This document shows, piece after piece, positions 33,951 through 41,553 of a DNA stretch of 64,000 nucleotides. Below the pieces are notes generated by a model. It was not told the DNA's origin. It saw only the letters and a list, made by a program, of their open reading frames with translations, and did not search any database. Origin of the DNA: JAQBQB01 sp963757185 (GTDB lineage Bacteria > Gemmatimonadota > Gemmatimonadetes > Gemmatimonadales > Gemmatimonadaceae). Positions within the stretch are counted from its first letter, which is position 1, and every line of letters begins with the position of its first letter. The stretch is taken from the NCBI GenBank assembly GCA_963757185.1, contig CAVWQI010000002.1, forward strand, positions 992,001 to 1,056,000, in the 5' to 3' direction. The translations under genes and the position numbers were made by a program.

Positions 33951-35615
33951 ATGCGAACAGCCCGGATTCCTCTCGCGCTGCTTCTCGCCGGCGCGGCTCC
34001 TCTCGCGGCGCAAACCGCGAACGACGTCGCGATCATCCCTCGTCCCGCGTCGGTGACCGTCGGGCGAGGCACGTTTCAACTGACGCCGCGAACGGCGCTA
34101 TGGGCCGACCGCGAAGACAGCGCTGTCGCGCGCCGTTTTGCGCAGGACATCGCGCCGGCCACGGGCTTCGACCTTCGCGTGCGCGTCGGAGCGCCGACGA
34201 GCGACAACCGGATCGTCTTCGTTCGCGCGGCGCGCGACACGAGTCTCGGGCCCGAGGGCTATCGCCTCTCCGTCACGCCCGGCGTAATCACGATCACGTC
34301 CGCGGCTCCCGCGGGCGCGTTCTACGCTACGCAGTCGCTTCGACAACTCCTGCCGTCTGAGATCTTCCGCGATGCGCCGATCGCCGGAATGAAGTGGCCG
34401 ATTCCCGCCGTCACGATCGTCGACCGGCCGAGATTCGCGTGGCGCGGAATGCACCTCGACGTGACACGCCACTTCATGCCCAAGGAGTTCGTCAAGAAGT
34501 ACATCGACCTGCTGGCGCTGCACAAAATGAACTCGTTCCACTGGCATCTCACCGACGACCAGGGCTGGCGAATCGAGATCGAGAAATACCCGCGTCTCAC
34601 TTCCGTCGGCGCATGGCGGTCGCAGACGCTCGTCGGCAAGGCGCAACGTGATTCGACGCTGGACGTCTACGACCACAAGCCGCACGGCGGCTTCTACACG
34701 CAGGACGACGTGCGCGAGATCGTCGAGTACGCTCGCGAGCGATTCGTGCGCATCGTTCCCGAAATCGAGATGCCGGGTCATTCCCAGGCCGCGATCGCCG
34801 CGTACCCCAGCCTCGGCAACTTCGGGGACACGGTCCCCGTGTGGACGCGGTGGGGCGTCACGCCGCACATCCTGAATCCGTCCGACACGACCATCGCATT
34901 CATGCAGGACGTCCTCACCGAAGTCATGGCGCTCTTTCCCGGCGAGTTCATCCACATCGGCGGCGACGAAGCGATCAAACCGGAGTGGAAGGCCAGCCCG
35001 CGCGCGCAAGCGAAGATCAAAGCGCTCGGCATTTCCCCCGACGACCCGGCGAACCCGCGTGATTTCCGCGCCGAGAACGAGCTGCAGAGTTGGTTCACGA
35101 CGCAGATGGATCACTTCCTCACCGCGCACGGACGTCGGCTCGTCGGTTGGGACGAGATCCTCGAGGGAGGACTCGCGCCGAACGCCGTCGTGATGTCCTG
35201 GCGCGGTACGGCGGGCGGACTCGCCGCGGCGCGCGCGGGTCACGACGTGATCATGACGCCGGGCGACTACACCTACTTCGATCACTATCAGTCGCGCAGC
35301 ACCGCGACCGAGCCGTTGGCCATCGGCGGCTTCCTGCCGCTCGATTCCGTCTACGCGTACGAGCCGGTGCCCGCCGAGCTCGAGCCGCAGTTCGCGCCGC
35401 ACATTCTTGGCGCGCAGGGGCAAATCTGGACCGAGTACATCGAGGGCCCGAAGAACGTCGAATACATGGCCTTCCCGCGCGAAGCCGCGCTGGCCGAAGT
35501 GCTTTGGTCTCCCAAGGCGCGTCGCGACTTCACCGACTTCTCGGCGCGGCTCCCCGCCGAATTCGCGCGACTCCAGGCACTCGACGTGAACTACCGTCCG
35601 ACGACGAAACCCTAA
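33951..35615 (+). CDS. GH20 beta-N-acetylhexosaminidase, secreted
   Basis: A 554-residue protein; ATG at 33951 gives a signal peptide (IPLALLLAGAAPLAAQ). GH20b N-terminal domain (residues about 25-155) precedes the GH20 barrel: FAWRGMHLDVTRHFMP, LALHKMNSFHWHLTDDQGWRIEI, RIVPEIEMPGHSQA, the catalytic pair Asp339-Glu340 in FIHIGGDEA, VGWDEILEGG and GAQGQIWTEYI. It removes terminal GlcNAc/GalNAc from chitin oligomers, murein fragments or glycans through substrate-assisted catalysis. It is divergent from the 3-keto-sugar operon and its stop overlaps the SixA gene by 4 bases (convergent). Confidence 0.92.
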   Translation: MRTARIPLALLLAGAAPLAAQTANDVAIIPRPASVTVGRGTFQLTPRTALWADREDSAVARRFAQDIAPATGFDLRVRVGAPTSDNRIVFVRAARDTSLGPEGYRLSVTPGVITITSAAPAGAFYATQSLRQLLPSEIFRDAPIAGMKWPIPAVTIVDRPRFAWRGMHLDVTRHFMPKEFVKKYIDLLALHKMNSFHWHLTDDQGWRIEIEKYPRLTSVGAWRSQTLVGKAQRDSTLDVYDHKPHGGFYTQDDVREIVEYARERFVRIVPEIEMPGHSQAAIAAYPSLGNFGDTVPVWTRWGVTPHILNPSDTTIAFMQDVLTEVMALFPGEFIHIGGDEAIKPEWKASPRAQAKIKALGISPDDPANPRDFRAENELQSWFTTQMDHFLTAHGRRLVGWDEILEGGLAPNAVVMSWRGTAGGLAAARAGHDVIMTPGDYTYFDHYQSRSTATEPLAIGGFLPLDSVYAYEPVPAELEPQFAPHILGAQGQIWTEYIEGPKNVEYMAFPREAALAEVLWSPKARRDFTDFSARLPAEFARLQALDVNYRPTTKP

Positions 35616-36124
35616 CCCTGCTTGGCGATCGCTCGCAGGTGACTCGGATGAAGCGCCCACTCGAGCGTACCGCCGCCCTTTTTCGGCACCCCGGCAAACG
35701 AGAGGAGGCACGCGCCGCCTTTTTTCAGCTCGAGGCGCGAGTGCTTGGTGCCGCAAATCAGCCACGTCGCCAGCGCGCTCAGATGAGGCTCGTGCCCGAC
35801 GACGGCGATGACATCCTGGGGTCCCCGTTCGGCGATCCAGTTTGCGAAGTCCGCGAACGCGGCCCTCGGTCGAAGCGAGTCCGTCGTCGCGCCGATCTCG
35901 AGACCGTATTCCTTGCCGACGATTTCGGCCGTTTGCTGCGCTCGCGTGAGCGGACTCGCTGCGAGAAGCGTGATGTCCGGCAGCAGGGCGCGAAGTCCCG
36001 CCGCGCCGAGCTCCATCTTGGCTCGTCCTTCGTCGGTCAGGGGTCTCAGGTCGTCCGATTTGCCCGACCCCGCGAAAGAGTCGCGATCCTCCGCGATCGC
36101 ATGGCGAATGATCAGCAGGTGCAT
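35612..36124 (-). CDS. SixA-like phosphohistidine phosphatase
   Basis: A 170-residue cytoplasmic histidine-phosphatase-superfamily protein. Start at ATG 36124 places MHLLIIRHAIAEDRD at the N-terminus with the catalytic RHA motif; ATG 36136 is an alternative. Further conserved pieces are RPLTDEGRAKM, ASPLTRAQQTAEI and VVGHEPHLSALATWLI with the second catalytic His. SixA removes phosphate from His residues of phosphotransferase domains, tuning multistep phosphorelays or the nitrogen PTS. No kinase partner is adjacent. Confidence 0.85.
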   Translation of the reverse strand: MHLLIIRHAIAEDRDSFAGSGKSDDLRPLTDEGRAKMELGAAGLRALLPDITLLAASPLTRAQQTAEIVGKEYGLEIGATTDSLRPRAAFADFANWIAERGPQDVIAVVGHEPHLSALATWLICGTKHSRLELKKGGACLLSFAGVPKKGGGTLEWALHPSHLRAIAKQG

Positions 36125-36154
36125 GAGTGGCCGCATGCCTCGATTGGAGATGCC

Positions 36155-36298
36155 ATGAAACTCATCCGCAGAATCCTCCTGACACTGGCAAGTCTCGCGC
36201 TACTGCCGCTACCGGCGTCGCCGCAGAGCTCGGCAGGCCCGAGAACAGATTCCGCCGGCGCCGTAGCGATCTCTGGCGCGTTCGCCCGAGGAGCTTAG
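36155..36298 (+). CDS. Short secreted peptide, hypothetical
   Basis: ATG at 36155 with GGAGA four bases upstream opens a 47-codon frame: a good signal peptide (KLIRRILLTLASLALLPLP) and then a short Ser/Ala-rich tail. It starts 30 bases from the divergent SixA start. It could be a genuine small exported peptide, or the remnant of a longer gene. No family recognised. Confidence 0.4.
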   Translation: MKLIRRILLTLASLALLPLPASPQSSAGPRTDSAGAVAISGAFARGA

Positions 36299-36379
36299 AC
36301 TCGGGGCGCGGGCGAACAAGTGGCGATCAGAGGTCGAGCGCCCACGACGGCCCGGTCCACCCCTGTTCGAGGAGCAGTC

Positions 36380-37024
36380 ATGCAGAACTCGTTGTTCGGC
36401 GGGCGCGCCTTCGCTCGCGCCGCTGCGCTCGCGATGCTCGCCTTGCTCGCGCAGTCCGCTCCGGCCCTCGGTCAGTTCGGCGGCGGAAGCAGCGAGCCGA
36501 TGGTCCGAGTTGGCTTCGGCGGCGGCGTGACGGTTCCCATGTCGGACGCCAAGGACGCGCTCAAGAACGGAGTGAATGGCACCGGTTTCGTGCTCGTGAA
36601 TCCGTTCGGCGCTGGACTGCCCGCGCTGCGATTCGCGTTCACGTACGATCGGTTCGACTACAGGCCAACGGTGGCCAACGGCGCCGTCGGTTCCACGAGC
36701 ACAACCAACCCGGGGAGCAGCCAAATCTTCGGTGGCACCGGCGGAGTCAAGATTCATCTCGCGCCCGGACCGGTCCGTCCGTTCGTCACGGCGGGCGTCG
36801 GCGCGTTCAACGTGCGCGACTTGGTCAACGCGACGAGCGGAGCGCAAACGACGATCTCCAACACGGACTTCGGCGTCGACGGCGGCGGTGGCATCGAGCT
36901 CAGTTTCGGGCGTCTGTCGGCGTTCGCCGAGGGACGGATTCAGAACGTTTTTACGCAGAGCGGCGGTTTGCTCAAGCGGAGCTCGATCCAGTCCTTGCCC
37001 GTCACGTTCGGGATTCTTTTCTAA
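36380..37024 (+). CDS. Outer-membrane beta-barrel protein, hypothetical
   Basis: A 214-residue protein with GAGGAG before the ATG at 36380 and a signal peptide (FARAAALAMLALLAQSAPALG). The mature part is Gly-rich with alternating short amphipathic strands (MVRVGFGGGVTVPM, LRFAFTYDRFDY, GGTGGVKIHLAPGPVRPFVTAGVGAF, GGIELSFGRLSAFAEGRI) and ends in a phenylalanine (VTFGILF), the C-terminal pattern read by the BAM machinery. It looks like an OmpW/OmpA-type eight-strand barrel (outer-membrane beta-barrel family). Function unknown. Confidence 0.75.
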   Translation: MQNSLFGGRAFARAAALAMLALLAQSAPALGQFGGGSSEPMVRVGFGGGVTVPMSDAKDALKNGVNGTGFVLVNPFGAGLPALRFAFTYDRFDYRPTVANGAVGSTSTTNPGSSQIFGGTGGVKIHLAPGPVRPFVTAGVGAFNVRDLVNATSGAQTTISNTDFGVDGGGGIELSFGRLSAFAEGRIQNVFTQSGGLLKRSSIQSLPVTFGILF

Positions 37025-37037
37025 TCGACTGGCCCGG

Positions 37038-38501
37038 TTAGGGGACTATCGGGCGCGCGCGCTTTTTCATCAGCGCCTCGATCTCCGCGATCTCGCGCGG
37101 CGCGTTGCTCAATCGCTCGAGACCCGTGTCCGTGATCAGATAGTCGTCCTCGATCCGGACGCCGGTCCCCTCGTACCGCGCGACGGCCGGCCTCACCTTG
37201 GCGATGAACGCCCGGTTCTTCGGCGTGTCGGGGAGCGCGTCGAGCATGCGCGCGCTGACGTAGATCCCCGGCTCGATCGTGAACACGTCGCCCGGCTGGT
37301 ACACGCGGTCGCCGTACGAGAACTGCGCCGGATCGTGCACCGCGAGTCCCAGTCCATGGCTGATGCCGTGGATCATCCACAGCATCCCCTGCTTGCACAT
37401 CGCCGGCGCACGCTCGCAGTTCGCCTGCCAGGGCGGATCGAACGTCGCGTCCTCGCCCTCGATCAGCCCGAGCTTCGCGAGTCCGCGCGAGCGGACGGCG
37501 ACTGATGAGTCCTGCGCCGCCGACGCCGCCTTCCCGGGCCGCGCGTTTCTCTCCGCGGCCGCTTGCGCGTCTCGCACGAGTTGATACATCGCGCGCTGCT
37601 CGGGCGTATACGTGCCGCTCACGGGAATCGTCCGCGTGATGTCCGCCGCGTAGCCTTCGTACTCGGCCGCCGCGTCGATGACGACGACGTCGCCCGGCTT
37701 CGTTTCGCCGCGGTCCTTCATGTAGTGGAGCTGCGTTCCGTTCAGTCCGGATCCGACGATCGACCCGTACGCAGGACGCGACCCGCCGAGACGAGTGAAC
37801 GTGTACTCGAGCACTGCCTGGAGCTCGTACTCGTGCGACGGAATGGGCGCCGTCATCGCCGCGCGATGTCCTTCGGAGCTGATCTCCGCCGCCTTTCTCA
37901 GCATCGCGATCTCCGCGACGCTCTTCTTCGCGCGAAGCTGGTCGACGAACGGCGCGGCGTCCTTCGCCATGAGGCCCGGGTGCTTGGCGACCAGCGATCG
38001 TGCGAATACGCGTCCGCGCGTGAGCGAGTCCGCGCGCGAAAAATCGGCGTCCTCGAAATCGTCGAGCGTGTAGAGCGGAAGGCCTGCCGTGGCCAACGAG
38101 TCGGCGACGGCTCCGATCGACGCGAACGACCGCGCCTGCACGCCCAACGTCTTCTCGACCGACGTCGAATCGGGGCGCCAGCCGTAGTAGAACGCGGCGC
38201 GTGGATCAGCGGGCGTGAGAAACAGCGTCGTCGTCCCGGCGCCGTGGCGTACGACCATCACCATCGCCGCGTCGGGCTCGTCGAAGTTCGTGAGATAGTG
38301 AAAGGCCGGCAGCTGATGAAACGGACCGAAATCCGTGATCGGTGTCCGCCCGCCGAACGCGATCACGAACCCGCTGTCGATCCGCTTCGCCAGCGCCTCC
38401 CGCCGTGCCGCGAACTCGCGCTGGCTGATCTGCGCCGCGGCCGGCATCGCCGCGAGCACCATGATCGTGGCAACGCGCCCCATCCTCTTCAGTGGGAACA
38501 T
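37038..38501 (-). CDS. M24 aminopeptidase P-like metallopeptidase, secreted
   Basis: A 487-residue protein with a signal peptide (VATIMVLAAMPAAAQ), an AMP_N domain (ISQREFAARREALAKRID to about residue 175, including FHYLTNFDEPDAAMVM) and an M24 domain with ligands Asp276 (VVIDAAAE), Asp287 (AADITR), His382 (HGISHGLG), Glu410 (TIEPGIY) and the Glu of RIEDDYLIT. Aminopeptidase P removes N-terminal residues before proline, complementary to the S9 enzymes nearby. Convergent with the barrel gene; upstream (on this strand) is the M16 gene after a repeat tract. Confidence 0.9.
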   Translation of the reverse strand: MFPLKRMGRVATIMVLAAMPAAAQISQREFAARREALAKRIDSGFVIAFGGRTPITDFGPFHQLPAFHYLTNFDEPDAAMVMVVRHGAGTTTLFLTPADPRAAFYYGWRPDSTSVEKTLGVQARSFASIGAVADSLATAGLPLYTLDDFEDADFSRADSLTRGRVFARSLVAKHPGLMAKDAAPFVDQLRAKKSVAEIAMLRKAAEISSEGHRAAMTAPIPSHEYELQAVLEYTFTRLGGSRPAYGSIVGSGLNGTQLHYMKDRGETKPGDVVVIDAAAEYEGYAADITRTIPVSGTYTPEQRAMYQLVRDAQAAAERNARPGKAASAAQDSSVAVRSRGLAKLGLIEGEDATFDPPWQANCERAPAMCKQGMLWMIHGISHGLGLAVHDPAQFSYGDRVYQPGDVFTIEPGIYVSARMLDALPDTPKNRAFIAKVRPAVARYEGTGVRIEDDYLITDTGLERLSNAPREIAEIEALMKKRARPIVP

Positions 38502-38532
38502 CGTCGTTCCTTTTGGACTGGTTGTTAGCCGT

Positions 38533-38564
38533 ACCGGTCCACCGGTCTACCGGTCCACCGGTTT
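38533..38564. repeat. Four tandem 8-bp ACCGGT(C/T)(C/T) units
   Basis: ACCGGTCC, ACCGGTCT, ACCGGTCC, ACCGGTTT run without spacing from 38533 to 38564, the last two bases entering the M16 stop codon. Each unit contains the palindrome ACCGGT. It fills most of the gap between the M16 and M24 genes. Confidence 0.9.
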
Positions 38565-41424
38565 ACGGATTCACCTTCGCGTTCTCCGGAAGCAGCACGA
38601 ACCGCGCGTAGTTCTTCGTGTCGAAATACTTCTTCGCCGCGTCCTGAATCTGCGCGGCGGTGAGTCCGGCCAACATCTGATCATACGGCTTGAGCAACCC
38701 CGCGATGTCTTCACCCGCCTGTCGTCGAGCCAGGATGTTCGCCACCCAGTAGCCGTTCTGCTTGACCTCGACCTCGCGAGCGCGCGTCAGCTGCTCTTTC
38801 ACCTTGGCGACGTCGACCGCCGACGGCAGGTTCGCCTTGAGCGAATCGATCATCGAGAACACGGTCTTGCTCAGGAGCTCGACGTTCTCGGGCGACGAGT
38901 TGAACTGAACGGTCAGATCGTACTCCTGGCGCGGGATGCGGCCGCACCCTCCACCGAAGCTCGGGCTGTACGTTCCACCCAGCTTCTCACGCAGCGTCTC
39001 GTCCAACTTGATGCGGAAATACTCGACCAACGCGCGGAACGCGAAGCGAGTCTCGGGCGTGTACGTGCACGCGCCGGTGAACTCGATCAGCGTGTTCGCC
39101 TTCGGTTCGACGCCCTTGCGCACGACCTTCTCGACGACGCCTTTCGGCGGCGACCCGCCGTTGTCGCGGAAGGTCTCGTCCTTGTGGGTCGACGGCAGCG
39201 ATGCGATGTACTTCTCGACGAGCGGCTTGAGCGTCACCGTGTCGACGTTGCCGACGAACAGAAACGTGAAGTTGCTCGCGTCGGCGAACCGGTCCTTGTA
39301 AAACGTCAACGACTTGTGCGGATCGAGCTCGGCGAAAACCGGCGCCGTCAGGGGACGCGCGCGGAAATTGTGCTGCGCCATCGTCCAGCTCACCGTGTCG
39401 CCGAACACCTGATCGGGATCGTTTCCTTTGTCGGCGAAGAAGGCCGCCGCCTGATTCTTCCACGCGCCGAACGCCGACGTATCGAGTCGCGGCGCCGTGA
39501 AGTCGAGGTACGCGAGCTGGAAGAGCGTCTCCAGGTCCTTGGGCGACGCGTGCCCGCTCAGGGCTTCGCCCGTTTCACTGATCGACGGGCTGACGCCGGC
39601 GGCCTTGCCGGCGAGCTTCTTTCCCAGATCGACCGCACTGAAGTCACCGATGCCGCTCAAGCCGACAACGCTCGACGCGAAGGCCGCCGAGATGTAATCC
39701 GGATCGGCCGCGAGCGATGAACCCCCCATCGCCGAGGCGCTGAACAACACTTCGTCGTCCTTGAAGTCGGTCGGCTTCACCAGCACGTGCGCGCCATTCG
39801 ACAGCGTCCAGTCCGTGACGCTCACCGCGGGAATCGTCTTCGTCGCCACGATCTTGCCGGGCGAAGGGTCGGTCGCCACCAGCGCCGCCCCCGACAGGTT
39901 CTCCGTGTACGCGACGACCGGCGTCTTCCCCGCGCGCTCGAACACCGCCTTCAACTCGGCCGCGGTCGGCACCTTCACGCTGTCCTTCGCCGGCGATTCG
40001 GCGATGATCACGCGATTCTCGTCCGTGATCCACGCGCTGGCCATCTTGTTCACTTCGGCCAGCGTGATCGTCGGCACCAGTTGCTGGACGAGCTTGTACT
40101 CGTACTCCACGCCCGGGAACGGCTCGCCGTTCAGATAGTTGTCGATGTACTCCTGCACGTAGGACGCCGACTGCGTCTTGTCACGCTCGGCGTAGGCCCG
40201 CTCGTAGCCGCGCAGCATGTTCTGTTTCGCGCGATCCAGCTCACTCTGGAGGAATCCGAACTCGTCGACGCGCTTGGACTCCAGCAGAAGCGCTTCGAGC
40301 CCCTTGTCGATCGTTCCGTTCTTGACGTTCGCCGAAAGCGTGAACGCATCGCTCTCGCGCCCGATGAACGATCCCTTCGACGCGTCGGCGCCAAGGAACG
40401 GCGCGTCCGGCTTCTGCGAGATCTCCTCGAGCCGCGCGTTCAACATCGAGAGGTAGAGCCGCTCCATCAGGTCCCGGCGGTAATCGCCGACCGTCTTCGT
40501 CTTCTCGAGCGGCAGCTTGAACATGAGGCTCACGTCCGAGCCCTGCGCCTCTTTGTCCGACGCGACCGCGATCAGCGGCTCCTTGTTGGGCGGCACGGTG
40601 ATCGTCGGCCGCTTGGTCGGGTTCACCGCCTTGGGAATTCCGGCGAAATGCTTCTTGATCTCCGCTTCGATTGCCGCGGGATCAAAATCGCCCACCGCGA
40701 TCACCGCCTGAAGGTCCGGCCGATACCATGTCTTGTAGAACGAGCGGACGCGCGCCGGCGTCGCCGTCATGATGCTCTGCTCGTTGCCGATCGGCAGGCG
40801 GTCGGCGTAAAGCGACCCGCGCAGCGCGATCGGCAGCCATTGGTGGAGCATGCGATCGCTGGCGCCCTTTCCGAGGCGCCACTCCTCGCGCACCACCCCG
40901 CGCTCGTCGGCGACCTCCGATGAGTCGAACAGCTGCCCCCGCGCCCAGTCCTCCAGGATCGTGAACGCCTGATCTACGATCCGCGCCGTGTCGGTCGGAA
41001 TCGGCAGGATGTAGACGGTCTCGTCGAAGCTCGTGAACGCGTTGAGATCCGCGCCAAAGCGCACACCGATGGACTGCAGATACTTCACGAGATCGTTGTG
41101 GTTGAAATGCGTCGTCCCGTTGAACGCCATGTGCTCGACGAAGTGCGCGAGCCCGAGCTGGTTCTCGTTCTCGAGCACCGAGCCGGCGTTTTCGACGAGC
41201 CGCAGCTCCGCGCGCTTCTCGGGCTTGTGATTGACGCGGATGTAGTAGCGGATGCCGTTCGCCAGCGTGCCGACGCGGACCTTCGGATCGGTCGGCAGCG
41301 GCGTGGACGCCGACGGCGCGGCCGAAGCGGCCGTCCGCGGCGGGGTTTGTTGCGCGCCTAAAGGCGCAATGGCGGCCAGAGAAACGAGCGCGGCTGTAGC
41401 GAAGCGGATGGGGGTGTTGGACAT
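38563..41424 (-). CDS. M16 family metallopeptidase (pitrilysin-like), secreted
   Basis: A 953-residue periplasmic insulinase-type protein with a signal peptide (residues 1-24, ending GAQQ). The inverted zinc motif is HFVEH (His94, Glu97, His98) in LGLAHFVEHMAFNGTTHF, followed by DETVYILPIP. Two M16 repeats pair: the active N-terminal half and a second half beginning near TIPAVSVTDWTLSNGAHVLV that lacks HxxEH, as expected for the R-box half (YSPSFGGGCGR near the end). It degrades peptides up to a few kDa, such as used signal peptides or extracellular oligopeptides. Divergent from the nuclease gene. Confidence 0.92.
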   Translation of the reverse strand: MSNTPIRFATAALVSLAAIAPLGAQQTPPRTAASAAPSASTPLPTDPKVRVGTLANGIRYYIRVNHKPEKRAELRLVENAGSVLENENQLGLAHFVEHMAFNGTTHFNHNDLVKYLQSIGVRFGADLNAFTSFDETVYILPIPTDTARIVDQAFTILEDWARGQLFDSSEVADERGVVREEWRLGKGASDRMLHQWLPIALRGSLYADRLPIGNEQSIMTATPARVRSFYKTWYRPDLQAVIAVGDFDPAAIEAEIKKHFAGIPKAVNPTKRPTITVPPNKEPLIAVASDKEAQGSDVSLMFKLPLEKTKTVGDYRRDLMERLYLSMLNARLEEISQKPDAPFLGADASKGSFIGRESDAFTLSANVKNGTIDKGLEALLLESKRVDEFGFLQSELDRAKQNMLRGYERAYAERDKTQSASYVQEYIDNYLNGEPFPGVEYEYKLVQQLVPTITLAEVNKMASAWITDENRVIIAESPAKDSVKVPTAAELKAVFERAGKTPVVAYTENLSGAALVATDPSPGKIVATKTIPAVSVTDWTLSNGAHVLVKPTDFKDDEVLFSASAMGGSSLAADPDYISAAFASSVVGLSGIGDFSAVDLGKKLAGKAAGVSPSISETGEALSGHASPKDLETLFQLAYLDFTAPRLDTSAFGAWKNQAAAFFADKGNDPDQVFGDTVSWTMAQHNFRARPLTAPVFAELDPHKSLTFYKDRFADASNFTFLFVGNVDTVTLKPLVEKYIASLPSTHKDETFRDNGGSPPKGVVEKVVRKGVEPKANTLIEFTGACTYTPETRFAFRALVEYFRIKLDETLREKLGGTYSPSFGGGCGRIPRQEYDLTVQFNSSPENVELLSKTVFSMIDSLKANLPSAVDVAKVKEQLTRAREVEVKQNGYWVANILARRQAGEDIAGLLKPYDQMLAGLTAAQIQDAAKKYFDTKNYARFVLLPENAKVNP

Positions 41425-41553
41425 GGTCGAATGTTACCCGGTCGAAGCGTTCCCGTTGCCCTCGGATATTGTCGGACTCGGCGATTCGCTTAGGTTCATC
41501 GCGCCGATGCCGAGTCGACGCAGATTCGCGGCCAAATTCTGCTTCGAATTCAT

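Noticed and set aside
38533..38564. CRISPR array candidate
   Set aside because: Units are 8 bp with no spacers and no cas genes are in the window.
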